A DNA stretch of 6,043 nucleotides from the NCBI GenBank assembly GCA_028064935.1, contig JAPTWT010000249.1:1-6043 (forward strand), given 5' to 3'. A program made the position numbers and the translations under genes. Positions 1 to 4,791 of this stretch are shown here, one piece after another. How positions within the stretch are numbered: position 1 is the first letter of the stretch; the number at the start of each line of letters is the position of its first letter. The stretch is from Gammaproteobacteria bacterium. GTDB lineage: Bacteria > Pseudomonadota > Gammaproteobacteria > Acidiferrobacterales > Acidiferrobacteraceae. The notes beneath the pieces were generated by a model. That model worked only from the letters and a program-made list of their open reading frames with translations, was not told where the DNA came from and ran no database searches.

Positions 1-327
1 GGTCATGATGTTGTAGAGGAACAGGAATGCCGCCGCGAATCGGCCGGCGAGCCCCAGGGCCAGAAGAATCGGAAAGACGAGCTCGATCCCCGTGCCGATG
101 TAAGCGGCCCATACGGGAGGCAGAACGGGTACATGATACATGTAGCGGAACAGCGCGACCGTAGAGGTCATGCTTTGCCACTTGACCATACCGCCATCCC
201 AAAAAATCCTTGCAACCCAAAGGCGCGCCGCAAGATTGGCGACAGGCGCGGCGTAGCGCTCCAAGAATACCGACGCGCATCGATAAAAGCGCAGGGCCCG
301 GCGCACCATGCTCTGCTGATCGCTCAT
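1..327 (-). CDS. DoxX family membrane protein (3'-truncated by window edge)
   Basis: First 109 residues of a DoxX-type integral membrane protein; the C-terminus lies beyond position 1. The start is well supported: GGAGGGGGT sits about 6 bases upstream of ATG at 327. After a basic amphipathic N-terminus, residues 35-50 hold the DoxX-like segment ARLWVARIFWDGGMVKW. Then come a loop with YHVPVLPPVWAA (64-75), a membrane helix with TGIELVFPILLALGLAG (79-95) and the start of another helix. DoxX proteins are four-helix membrane proteins related to a thiosulfate:quinone oxidoreductase subunit; many have no assigned reaction. DoxX proteins often accompany DUF2282 genes, and here the gene lies 289 bp downstream of one on the same strand, so the two probably form one unit. 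Family assignment is firm; a role in metal or redox stress is inferred from context. Confidence 0.85.
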   Translation of the reverse strand, partial: MSDQQSMVRRALRFYRCASVFLERYAAPVANLAARLWVARIFWDGGMVKWQSMTSTVALFRYMYHVPVLPPVWAAYIGTGIELVFPILLALGLAGRFAAAFLFLYNIMT

Positions 328-616
328 CGTTTACCCCCTCCGGTTACACGAAAATCCGCGGCCGCAAGAACCGCAACCCTTCCGAGCGTGGCACTCATGC
401 CAAGCGGTATCGTCATGCGCGAGCTTGCCTTCGAGCCCACCCGAGGGAAGCGCGTGCGCGCCACTACCAAGACTGCCGTCTCGCGCCGGCTAGCAAGGTC
501 CAAAGATCTTGTGGCGCCACCAAGCCGGTACCCGGGCCCCCGTTTACACGCGGTATCATCCGAGCGGCATGACGCGTGAGTCCGGCCGGCCCCCAAGGGC
601 CCTGGGCCACGCTCTC
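328..616. other. Intergenic gap between DUF2282 and DoxX genes
   Basis: This 289-bp stretch separates two same-strand genes that are usually close neighbours. No protein I recognise is encoded on either strand. It holds a GC-rich hairpin next to the DUF2282 stop codon and, on the - strand, two similar motifs: CGTGTAACCGG just before the DoxX ribosome binding site (340-350) and CGTGTAAACGG (540-550). It may be a leader or the scar of lost genes; the sequence does not decide. Confidence 0.5.
588..601 (-). terminator. GC-rich hairpin after DUF2282 gene
   Basis: GGCCC-CCAA-GGGCC forms a perfect 5-bp stem with a 4-base loop, 15 bases past the DUF2282 stop. There is no T-run after it on the - strand, so it is not a canonical rho-independent terminator. 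It could be a partial terminator or an mRNA 3'-end stabiliser that gives more DUF2282 than DoxX transcript. Weak call. Confidence 0.25.
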
Positions 617-904
617 CTACTTCCCACGGATGAGACTCCCGCCCACGATCTTCTGGCAAATGCCCGTGGGGAGGTACAAGAATGAGTACTTTCCTCCGTT
701 ATGGATCGACTGACCGGCGCACGAGTGAGTTGTGGACGCGCAATCGTTCATATGGGCCCGCGCCACGCCGTAGCATTTCACCCAACCCGTCTCGTGGGCA
801 GATGCCAGTGGACTAGCCATCATTATGCCGACCCCGGCCACGCCCACAAGAACCGCTATCAGTGCACTCCGAAAGATCGGGCGCGCCGTATGGTAGTCCT
901 TCAT
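617..904 (-). CDS. DUF2282 family secreted peptide precursor (bufferin-like)
   Basis: A 95-aa precursor. Residues 1-36 form a signal peptide: a basic start with R8 and R12, a hydrophobic core at 13-30, and a likely cleavage after LASA36. The mature part carries four cysteines (C44, C55, C62, C83) in the family pattern: [19 protein letters not shown] and [14 protein letters not shown]2282 proteins are known precursors of bufferins, ribosomal peptides whose cysteines are modified by an MNIO (DUF692) enzyme with a DUF2063 partner and which bind copper in the periplasm. I chose the ATG at 904 because GGAGG lies 7 bases upstream and the signal peptide begins there; the frame stays open to 1003, but the extra N-terminus would spoil the signal peptide. 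No DUF692 or DUF2063 gene is visible in the window; they may lie beyond the DoxX gene or elsewhere. Copper binding and modification are inferred from the family. Confidence 0.88.
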   Translation of the reverse strand: MKDYHTARPIFRSALIAVLVGVAGVGIMMASPLASAHETGWVKCYGVARAHMNDCASTTHSCAGQSIHNGGKYSFLYLPTGICQKIVGGSLIRGK

Positions 905-1016
905 GCTTTTACCTCCATCCTCCATGAGACTCGCGCTGTTGCGTATCTCCATGGCATCGTATGTCTCTGTCTGTCTGGAAATATTACAAATTGCACAAAA
1001 CATTCTTCCTTTGTCC

Positions 1017-1033
1017 CTATCGAGATCTATCGA
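1017..1033. repeat. Two CTATCGA direct repeats at one helical turn
   Basis: CTATCGA at 1017-1023 and again at 1027-1033, so the copies fall on the same DNA face. Together with the inverted CGATAG at 1057-1062 they form a three-box cluster between the divergent genes. Role as a protein binding site is inferred. Confidence 0.35.
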
Positions 1034-1052
1034 ATGAGCGGTGCGCTTTATC

Positions 1053-1068
1053 TAAACGATAGCGTTTA
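1053..1068. promoter_or_regulatory. Palindrome TAAACG-ATAG-CGTTTA, possible operator
   Basis: A perfect inverted repeat with 6-bp arms and a 4-base spacer, about 150 bp upstream of the DUF2282 start. Its centre contains CGATAG, the reverse complement of the CTATCG boxes 20-40 bp away. Size and symmetry suit a dimeric regulator. No regulator is identified. Confidence 0.35.
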
Positions 1069-1414
1069 ACCCGCGTTCTGTGCCGCCCATGCATTGCCTT
1101 TATGCAGAAATAACGGCCGACAAATCCTGGGCAAACTCACGAGGCGAGTCTGCGACATAGGGGGACAGGCAATGGCAATTGGGCCACGACCTTGTGGTGC
1201 CAGGCGACAGTACGCAAACTCCGATAAAATTGCTCTGGAGATTCGCCAAGGCCATGCGGCGGCGTAACGCGCTTATGTCGGTTTTCCAAAGCCACGCCCG
1301 TGCGTGCTATCCTATGTCGCCTCTCCGGAGAGCTTTCTTACGACACGCTGCATCTTTTTTTCGATGCCGTCGCGCCTTTATATGGGCCCAAGATCGATCT
1401 ATACTCCCCTTCCC

Positions 1415-2014
1415 ATGGATAAGACTGAAGAGCAACGGCGGCGGGCGGCCATCCAAACCTGGCTCAAGGCTTACGGCACGTCTCTGTACCGTTATGCCTT
1501 GGTGCGTGTCGGGCAACGCGAGATTGCCGAGGACCTTGTGCAAGAAACTCTGCTTGGCGCCCTACGAGCGACCCGACCGCCGGACGGGCGGGCAAGCGAA
1601 AAAACCTGGCTTGTAGGGATACTTAAACATAAGATCGCCGATCACCTGAGAAGCCGTCAGCGGTCGCCTCTGGATAACAGCGTCGATCCTGGATCGGACG
1701 ACGGAGGCGACATCGAGGCCGTGATATTCCGGACGGATGGAAGATGGCGGGAGCCGACCAACGGCTGGGGTGATCCCTTAAAGGCCCTCCAGGGTAAAAC
1801 CTTCTGGCAGCATCTCGCTACATGCCTGGGCCGGTTACCAGCAACCCAGAGCGAAGTTTTCGTTCTTAGGGAGGTTGAGGATTTGTCCGTGGAAGATGCG
1901 GCACGGCTGGCTGGGGTCTCGGTTGGCAACGTCTACGTGCTGCTCCACCGGGCGCGACTTACGCTGCGGCATTGCCTCCAGCAAATCGGGCTAGGGGTGG
2001 AGGATATGCCATGA
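1415..2014 (+). CDS. ECF-type RNA polymerase sigma-70 factor
   Basis: A 199-aa ECF sigma factor directing RNA polymerase to a small stress regulon. Region 2 spans about residues 12-82: the helix with IAEDLVQETLLGALRA (37-52), then KTWLVGILKHKIADHLRSR (63-81). A linker with W111, P114, W118, D120-P121 and F130-W131 resembles that of a proteobacterial ECF group with W/P-rich linkers. Region 4 (about 135-190) has LPATQSEVFVLREVEDLSVE and the helix-turn-helix with AGVSVGNVYVLLHRAR. The start is uncertain: ATG at 1415 matches family length but has no Shine-Dalgarno. In-frame ATGs at 1382 and 1364 and a GTG at 1304 would add 11, 17 or 37 residues; none has a better site. The gene overlaps the anti-sigma gene by 4 bp. 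Divergent position makes the DUF2282 unit a likely target, by inference. Confidence 0.9.
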   Translation: MDKTEEQRRRAAIQTWLKAYGTSLYRYALVRVGQREIAEDLVQETLLGALRATRPPDGRASEKTWLVGILKHKIADHLRSRQRSPLDNSVDPGSDDGGDIEAVIFRTDGRWREPTNGWGDPLKALQGKTFWQHLATCLGRLPATQSEVFVLREVEDLSVEDAARLAGVSVGNVYVLLHRARLTLRHCLQQIGLGVEDMP

Positions 2015-2268
2015 GTGTCATGATGCGTTGCCGGGAAGCGGTTCGCCACATATCGGAGGCCCATGATGGGGGGCTACGCGGCTGGAAGCGCTTGGCGATA
2101 TTCATGCACTTGGCCTTTTGCCGCGCTTGCCGGGCCTTCGCGCGCGATACCAAACACCTTCAGGCCCGCATGCGCGAGCCGGGGAACCCTGACGACAGCG
2201 ATCTGTCACCGCAGGCGCGTCAACGCCTTCTGGATACAGCAGGGCGTGACGAGGAATCCGACGAATGA
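2011..2268 (+). CDS. Zinc-finger (ZAS/zf-HC2) anti-sigma factor
   Basis: An 85-aa soluble protein with the zinc-binding anti-sigma signature C7-x25-H33-x3-C37-x2-C40 (HLAFCRAC). Proteins of this family wrap around their ECF partner and keep it from RNA polymerase; in known cases such as RsrA, oxidation or metal exchange at the cysteines releases the sigma factor. The start at ATG 2011 overlaps the sigma stop (ATGA) and follows GGGGTGGAGG, so translation is probably coupled. The tail after residue 45 is charged and has no membrane helix, unlike the membrane-bound anti-sigma factors of some DUF2282 systems. The signal sensed cannot be read from sequence; copper or thiol stress is suggested only by the neighbours. 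Confidence 0.85.
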   Translation: MSVMMRCREAVRHISEAHDGGLRGWKRLAIFMHLAFCRACRAFARDTKHLQARMREPGNPDDSDLSPQARQRLLDTAGRDEESDE

Positions 2269-2405
2269 AACGTCCACGCCTGTTTGACTGCACACACGGC
2301 CATGCGCTCTTCCCCTGCTACTACCGCCATGACCGAGGAGCGGACATGCGCGCTCATGCGCACTATCGAGCGTCTGACTCAAGCAATTCAGACCCACGGG
2401 GGTGA
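2265..2405 (+). CDS. Small Cys/His-rich protein, third gene of sigma operon (hypothetical)
   Basis: A 46-aa ORF whose ATG overlaps the anti-sigma stop by ATGA, the same coupling seen one gene earlier. GAGG lies about 10 bases upstream. The peptide is basic at its start (MKRPRLFDC) and has two cysteines and five histidines: C9, H11, H13, C18, H22, H31, H33. This spacing could bind a metal ion. It has no signal peptide or membrane helix. I do not recognise the family. The case for a gene rests on the overlap and the residue pattern; the short length leaves a real chance that it is accidental. Another frame from ATG 2329 to 2472 is open but has no coupling. Confidence 0.45.
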   Translation: MKRPRLFDCTHGHALFPCYYRHDRGADMRAHAHYRASDSSNSDPRG

Positions 2406-2518
2406 ACCTCGGGCCATAAAGTCGATCTCCATTCGCCGGCAGTCGCCGTCTGCGAGGACATCTATAAACTGATCGGCGCCATAACACGAAACGCACGGCC
2501 CGAGTCTGGGTGGTCCGC

Positions 2519-2531
2519 GAGCCGCTTCGTG
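2519..2531. repeat. 13-bp direct repeat GAGCCGCTTCGTG, copy A
   Basis: Identical to 2898-2910. It precedes the 30-bp repeat by about 80 bp, as the other copy does by about 105 bp, in the same order and orientation. The pair fits an old tandem duplication of some 400 bp. Confidence 0.5.
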
Positions 2532-2611
2532 AGATTTAAACCCGCAAGCAAGTGCAACGTTGTATGCTTAGTTAAAGCTATGGTGCGCCAACGTCGGCCA
2601 CCCTCGAGCGG

Positions 2612-2641
2612 GCCGTCCTGTCCGGCGCCGATATGCGGAAC
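2612..2641. repeat. 30-bp direct repeat, copy A
   Basis: Matches 3015-3044 at 27 of 30 positions, with the shared core TCCTGTCCGGCGCCGATA. On the - strand copy A reads HIGAGQDGPL where copy B reads RIGAGQDGTL in the tail of the symporter remnant. Copy A is thus probably a decayed duplicate of that gene end. Confidence 0.7.
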
Positions 2642-2810
2642 TGGGTATCGGGCACCCGAAGTGCCGAAAACCGACGCGCACACAGGTGCGTATCGAGTAC
2701 CCGCCAAGATCGACCGTCGCAGGACGGTGGTGGGAACCGACGCCTATCGAACCCTCCCGGGGTTGGCACGAAAAGCGCCGCCTCAAAAGGCTTTTCGCCG
2801 CCGGCGCCCG

Positions 2811-2870
2811 CGAGACGCCTGGAGACGCCTGGAGACGCCTGGAGACGCCTGGAGAGGCCTGGAGAGGCGC
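2811..2870. repeat. 10-bp tandem repeat, six units (GGAGACGCCT)
   Basis: Six consecutive 10-bp units. The first is CGAGACGCCT, three are exact GGAGACGCCT, and the last two vary to GGAGAGGCCT and GGAGAGGCGC. The central units are identical, which suggests slippage, with variation at the array edges. Because 10 bp is not a multiple of three, all frames read through with a 10-residue period. It lies outside any gene I can support. Confidence 0.9.
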
Positions 2871-2897
2871 CACTACTGTCGCGGGATTGTCTGCAAA

Positions 2898-2910
2898 GAG
2901 CCGCTTCGTG
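2898..2910. repeat. 13-bp direct repeat GAGCCGCTTCGTG, copy B
   Basis: Exact second copy of 2519-2531, downstream of the tandem array and on the 3' side of the symporter remnant. Confidence 0.5.
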
Positions 2911-2984
2911 CGGACGTTAATGTTAAAAAAACCGCCTTCACGTCTCACCCCGTCCTCGGCAAACCGGCCTCGTCTCGTGGTCCT

Positions 2985-3221
2985 TTAGGCGCTACGCGGC
3001 TCCACATCCAACGTGCCATCCTGTCCGGCGCCGATACGCAGAACATTAAAGACCCAGGTGGCGACCACCATGACCAGGAGATTGATGGCTAAAGCGTAGA
3101 GCGCCGCATACGCCGGGATGGTGTGGCCGGCGATGACCAACGGATAGATCACGCTCTTGAAAGACATGCTCGCCGCCATCGCGGTTCCGGCGACCATGCC
3201 GACAAGCCAGCCTAACGATCA
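2985..3221 (-). pseudogene. Sodium/solute symporter, C-terminal remnant
   Basis: The frame is open from the ISL3 end at 3221 to a TAA at 2985 and gives the end of a membrane transporter. It has a glycine/alanine-rich helix (SLGWLVGMVAGTAMAASMSF), a loop with the PLVIAGHTIPAYAALYA motif, and a last helix with LAINLLVMVVATWVFNVL. A polar tail RIGAGQDGTL follows. This layout matches the last two helices of the SSS family, which move organic acids or other solutes with sodium. About 75 residues remain of a protein usually near 500-600, and the gene is cut exactly where the ISL3 terminal repeat begins. The 5' part is not found past the insertion elements, so it was deleted or moved. An ATG at 3197 could be used, but the product would be only a fragment. 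Confidence 0.65.
3015..3044. repeat. 30-bp direct repeat, copy B (in symporter 3' end)
   Basis: Second copy of the repeat at 2612-2641, lying in the last codons of the symporter remnant. Similarity stops just past position 3044, so the other copy retains only the very end of the gene. Confidence 0.7.
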
Positions 3222-3246
3222 GGCTCTTCCGGGTTTCGTGTGGGTA
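3222..3246. repeat. ISL3 terminal inverted repeat (outer end)
   Basis: GGCTCTTCCGGGTTTCGTGT starts at 3222 and resembles ISL3-family ends, which begin GGCTCTT or similar. It lies about 15 bp past the transposase stop and marks the insertion point in the symporter gene. The partner repeat is missing. Confidence 0.6.
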
Positions 3247-3259
3247 GCCCATAAAAGCC

Positions 3260-3862
3260 TCATGACGGGCACCCTGCTGGATAAAGGTCAAGCTTCCCGC
3301 AATGAAAGAGAATCGCGATGCGATATTGGGTGAAATTCCAATAGCCGCGGGCGTTGGCTTTGAGGAGTTGGATCTGGGCGTTCATGCCCTCTGCGGCGGC
3401 GTTGGTGATGCGATGTTTCGTGTAGGCGAGTAGCCCCGGCAGATGGCGTTTGAGGGTCTTCGCGCAAATCATGATGGGCGGGTGTCGCGAGTGAGTCGCC
3501 AGAAACCCGCGGTCGAAAAACTTGTGGGCCGATCCGGTATACCGGTAATCCCAGAAGTCGGCAAACGCCTCCTTGATTGCCCAGGCACGGCCCACTTTCA
3601 ACGCATCGACTTTGAGCGTCTGGAAGCGTTCTCGCTGGCGATCTGTCCAGTTCAATGGGTTCTTCAGCCAAAGATATCGGGTCTTCGTGAGCCTCCCGAT
3701 GCCCTGGGCTTGGAGTTCTCGGTGCTCGCGCCGACGTACTAAGTCAACCGCCTTGTTCAAGGCTATGGATGCGCCCTCTACGGCCAGTTTCACCGCCTGT
3801 GCTCTATATTCCGGCGTATAGACGGCTTTCTGCTTACCCTTGGGCTTGTGCTTGTAATTCAT
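3260..3862 (-). CDS. Chimeric transposase: IS3 OrfA N-terminus fused to ISL3 C-terminus
   Basis: An intact 200-codon frame made of two unrelated transposases. Residues 1 to about 34 are the start of an IS3-type OrfA (KQKAVYTPEYRAQAVKLAVEGAS), cut before its helix-turn-helix is complete. From about residue 35 it is the C-terminal half of an ISL3 DDE transposase: LNKAVDLVRRREHRELQAQG, TRYLWLKNPLNWTDRQRERF, GRAWAIKEAFADFWDYR, and the last catalytic block RITNAAAEGMNAQIQ with E158, ending with ILFHCGKLDLYP. The first two catalytic aspartates and the ISL3 zinc/DNA-binding region are absent, so it cannot catalyse transposition. It may still be made: GGAGG lies 5 bases before ATG 3862 and a good promoter sits upstream. 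It is best viewed as a fused pseudogene; a repressor-like role is possible but unproven. Confidence 0.85.
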   Translation of the reverse strand: MNYKHKPKGKQKAVYTPEYRAQAVKLAVEGASIALNKAVDLVRRREHRELQAQGIGRLTKTRYLWLKNPLNWTDRQRERFQTLKVDALKVGRAWAIKEAFADFWDYRYTGSAHKFFDRGFLATHSRHPPIMICAKTLKRHLPGLLAYTKHRITNAAAEGMNAQIQLLKANARGYWNFTQYRIAILFHCGKLDLYPAGCPS

Positions 3863-3881
3863 ATAAACCTCCGATAGGGAA

Positions 3882-3910
3882 ATTATCCCTGAACCGAAGG
3901 TGTCTGTGAA
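3882..3910 (-). promoter_or_regulatory. Sigma-70-like promoter in IS3 left end
   Basis: On the - strand, TTCACA (3905-3910) and GATAAT (3882-3887) are separated by 17 bp, each one base off or close to consensus. It lies partly in the terminal repeat and about 20 bp before the chimeric ORF, the usual place for the IS3 promoter. Confidence 0.6.
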
Positions 3911-3925
3911 ACTGGGGCAGGGTCA
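3890..3925. repeat. IS3 left terminal inverted repeat
   Basis: Read on the - strand from its tip at 3925: TGACCCTGCCCCAGTTTCAC. The TGA tip and the CCCCA block match the other IS3 end at 4134. The tip directly abuts the interior of an orfB fragment. Confidence 0.65.
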
Positions 3926-4071
3926 AGGCTTACGAATCGATTCCCGAAGCGCGATCCTCTCTTGCCAAATACTTCGATTTCTACAACAATGAACGTCGTC
4001 ATCAAGCGCTGACGGACCGACAGACACCGTGGCAAGCATATACCGGAGTGTATCCGGGACAGGCCGCTTGA
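3926..4071 (+). pseudogene. IS3-family OrfB transposase, C-terminal fragment
   Basis: The frame AYESIPEARSSLAKYFDFYN, then NERRHQALTDRQTPWQAY and a TGA at 4069-4071, is the C-terminus of an IS3 integrase-type transposase. It includes the FYNNERRHQAL block that follows the last catalytic glutamate. Only about 47 residues remain of roughly 280. It is cut at its 5' side by the IS3 left-end tip at 3925 and reads in the opposite direction to the OrfA fragment, so it is not translated as a normal OrfAB product. Confidence 0.85.
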
Positions 4072-4099
4072 TCAACCCTGCGGATGATTCACTTAAAGA

Positions 4100-4134
4100 T
4101 CCGGAGATTTTGTCCAAGGGTTGGGGTCCACCTC
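4100..4134. repeat. IS3 right terminal inverted repeat
   Basis: Downstream of the orfB stop, ending TTGGGGTCCACCTCA at 4134. Read inward it begins TGAGGTGGACCCCAACCC, sharing the TGA tip and CCCCA with the left end. Its tip points right, as does the left-end tip at 3925. Confidence 0.6.
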
Positions 4135-4345
4135 ATGCTATAATGCCGGTTCGCAACCAGCACCCTGACCACGAAATCCTTGGGGTCAGCCGCCCAATCG
4201 AACCCTCGGGTATCGTTATCGGCTTCATGGATAATCTCGCCTGGACGCAAATTCGAGGGTGTGCCGATCATCAGGCGCGACCAGGGCAATCGTATGCAGA
4301 CAGGTGTTCAAGCACAACCGAAAGGCTTGTCCCAAACCAGCAGAC
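4135..4345. other. Intergenic region right of IS remnants
   Basis: About 210 bp with short open frames on both strands, none recognised. The - strand frame running from 4289 into the IS end gives a polar peptide and might be the cut end of a host gene, but it has no family features. No clear promoter for the following gene was found. Confidence 0.4.
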
Positions 4346-4567
4346 ATGACGACAAACAAAACTGACTTATCGACCATCTATTGGCTGATCGGCGTCACGC
4401 CCATCACATCCGCCATCATCTATTTCTCGTTTCGCCTCTTTGGGATCGATATCGGCATACGCGGCGTATTTCTGATGGTCGTCCTGCTCCTTGCCATCAA
4501 GATCGTCCTCTGGTCCATTTTGCGCCTCTTTTACCTACAGACGCGCGGCGACGACCATTACGGCTGA
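4346..4567 (+). CDS. Small two-helix membrane protein, unknown function
   Basis: A 73-aa protein with a polar N-terminus (MTTNKTDLST) and two likely membrane helices: residues 11-31 (YWLIGVTPITSAIIYFSF) and about 39-62 (GVFLMVVLLLAIKIVLWSIL). It has a short polar tail ending TRGDDHYG, and both ends probably face the same side. I do not recognise the family. The start at ATG 4346 is chosen because the hydrophobic part follows at a natural distance; the frame stays open upstream to 4259 but that stretch looks non-coding. The ribosome binding site is weak. It sits alone between the IS block and the glucoamylase, 321 bp from the latter, so shared transcription is possible but not shown. Confidence 0.65.
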   Translation: MTTNKTDLSTIYWLIGVTPITSAIIYFSFRLFGIDIGIRGVFLMVVLLLAIKIVLWSILRLFYLQTRGDDHYG

Positions 4568-4743
4568 GTAACGAGAGGCCCGCCACGGTCCCTCATTCCG
4601 GACAGCGGCCTCGGCGGCTCCATCGACGGATGTGGTCTCGAGCGTCCAGATGGGTCAGACTGTACTTGTGGTACCCGGCGCATTTCGAGCAAAAACACGA
4701 GTCGCGCCGCGGACCGAGGACGATACCCGTCCGTACCCGGCGC

Positions 4744-4772
4744 TTGATATCGCCACCGAAGAACGCTCCAAT
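4744..4772 (+). promoter_or_regulatory. Possible glucoamylase promoter
   Basis: TTGATA at 4744-4749 and TCCAAT at 4767-4772 with a 17-bp gap. The -35 is good and the -10 is poor; about 115 bp lies between it and the start codon. TACAAT at 4780-4785 is a better -10 but lacks a -35. Confidence 0.25.
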
Positions 4773-4791
4773 AAACCTTTACAATGCCGAG

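Larger units (their letters stand above)
905..1414. promoter_or_regulatory. Divergent regulatory region between DUF2282 and sigma factor genes
   Basis: About 510 bp between two divergent genes with no convincing ORF of its own. It is AT-richer than its surroundings near 970-1060. Visible elements are two CTATCGA direct repeats 10 bp apart (1017-1023, 1027-1033), an inverted CGATAG (1057-1062) inside the palindrome TAAACG-ATAG-CGTTTA (1053-1068), and a 12-bp palindrome CTCTCCGGAGAG (1321-1332). A TAATAT hexamer on the - strand (981-986) could be a -10 element for DUF2282 but lacks a good -35. No clear housekeeping promoter is seen for the sigma gene; self-regulation by the ECF factor would fit but its promoter motif cannot be named. 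Confidence 0.5.
2406..2984. other. Gene-poor, repeat-rich region
   Basis: Nearly 580 bp without a recognisable gene. It contains the first copies of two direct repeats shared with 2898-3044, a small hairpin ACCGTC-GCAG-GACGGT (2713-2728), and a 10-bp tandem repeat array (2811-2870). Part of it looks like a decayed, duplicated copy of the symporter gene's 3' end and its downstream flank. Long open frames here run through repeats and antisense to the symporter remnant, so I do not call them. Confidence 0.6.
3222..4134. mobile_element. Composite of IS remnants (ISL3 fragment, IS3 left end, IS3 right end)
   Basis: Three pieces lie side by side. 3222 to about 3757 is the 3' part of an ISL3 element. 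About 3757-3925 is the left end of an IS3 element, with its promoter, orfA start and terminal repeat, reading leftward. 3926-4134 is the right end of an IS3 element, with the orfB 3' end and terminal repeat, reading rightward. No complete element or flanking target duplication is seen. The block separates the symporter remnant from unrelated sequence on the right. Confidence 0.75.

Noticed and set aside
133..579. Long + strand frame opposite the DoxX gene
   Set aside because: Lies antisense to a recognised gene and its ribosome binding site; low-complexity, basic composition.
324..659. - strand frame between the DUF2282 and DoxX genes, whose stop overlaps the DoxX start
   Set aside because: It overlaps the end of the DUF2282 gene, has an arginine- and glycine-rich sequence typical of shadow frames in GC-rich DNA, and matches no family. 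The ATGA overlap is probably chance.
1179..1616. + strand frame overlapping the sigma factor start
   Set aside because: It runs in another frame through region 2 of the sigma factor and shows no protein features.
2713..2728. Hairpin ACCGTC-GCAG-GACGGT as a terminator
   Set aside because: Short stem with no T-run and no gene ending close by.
2811..2870. Short CRISPR-like array
   Set aside because: Units are 10 bp and contiguous, with no spacers; this is a simple tandem repeat.
2898..2984. Terminator for the symporter remnant based on a T-run on the - strand near 2924-2930
   Set aside because: The T-run is present but no convincing stem precedes it on the - strand.
2529..3092. 187-codon + strand frame across the repeat region
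   Set aside because: It passes through the 10-bp tandem array and antisense to the symporter remnant. The array has no stop in any frame, which lengthens the frame artificially.
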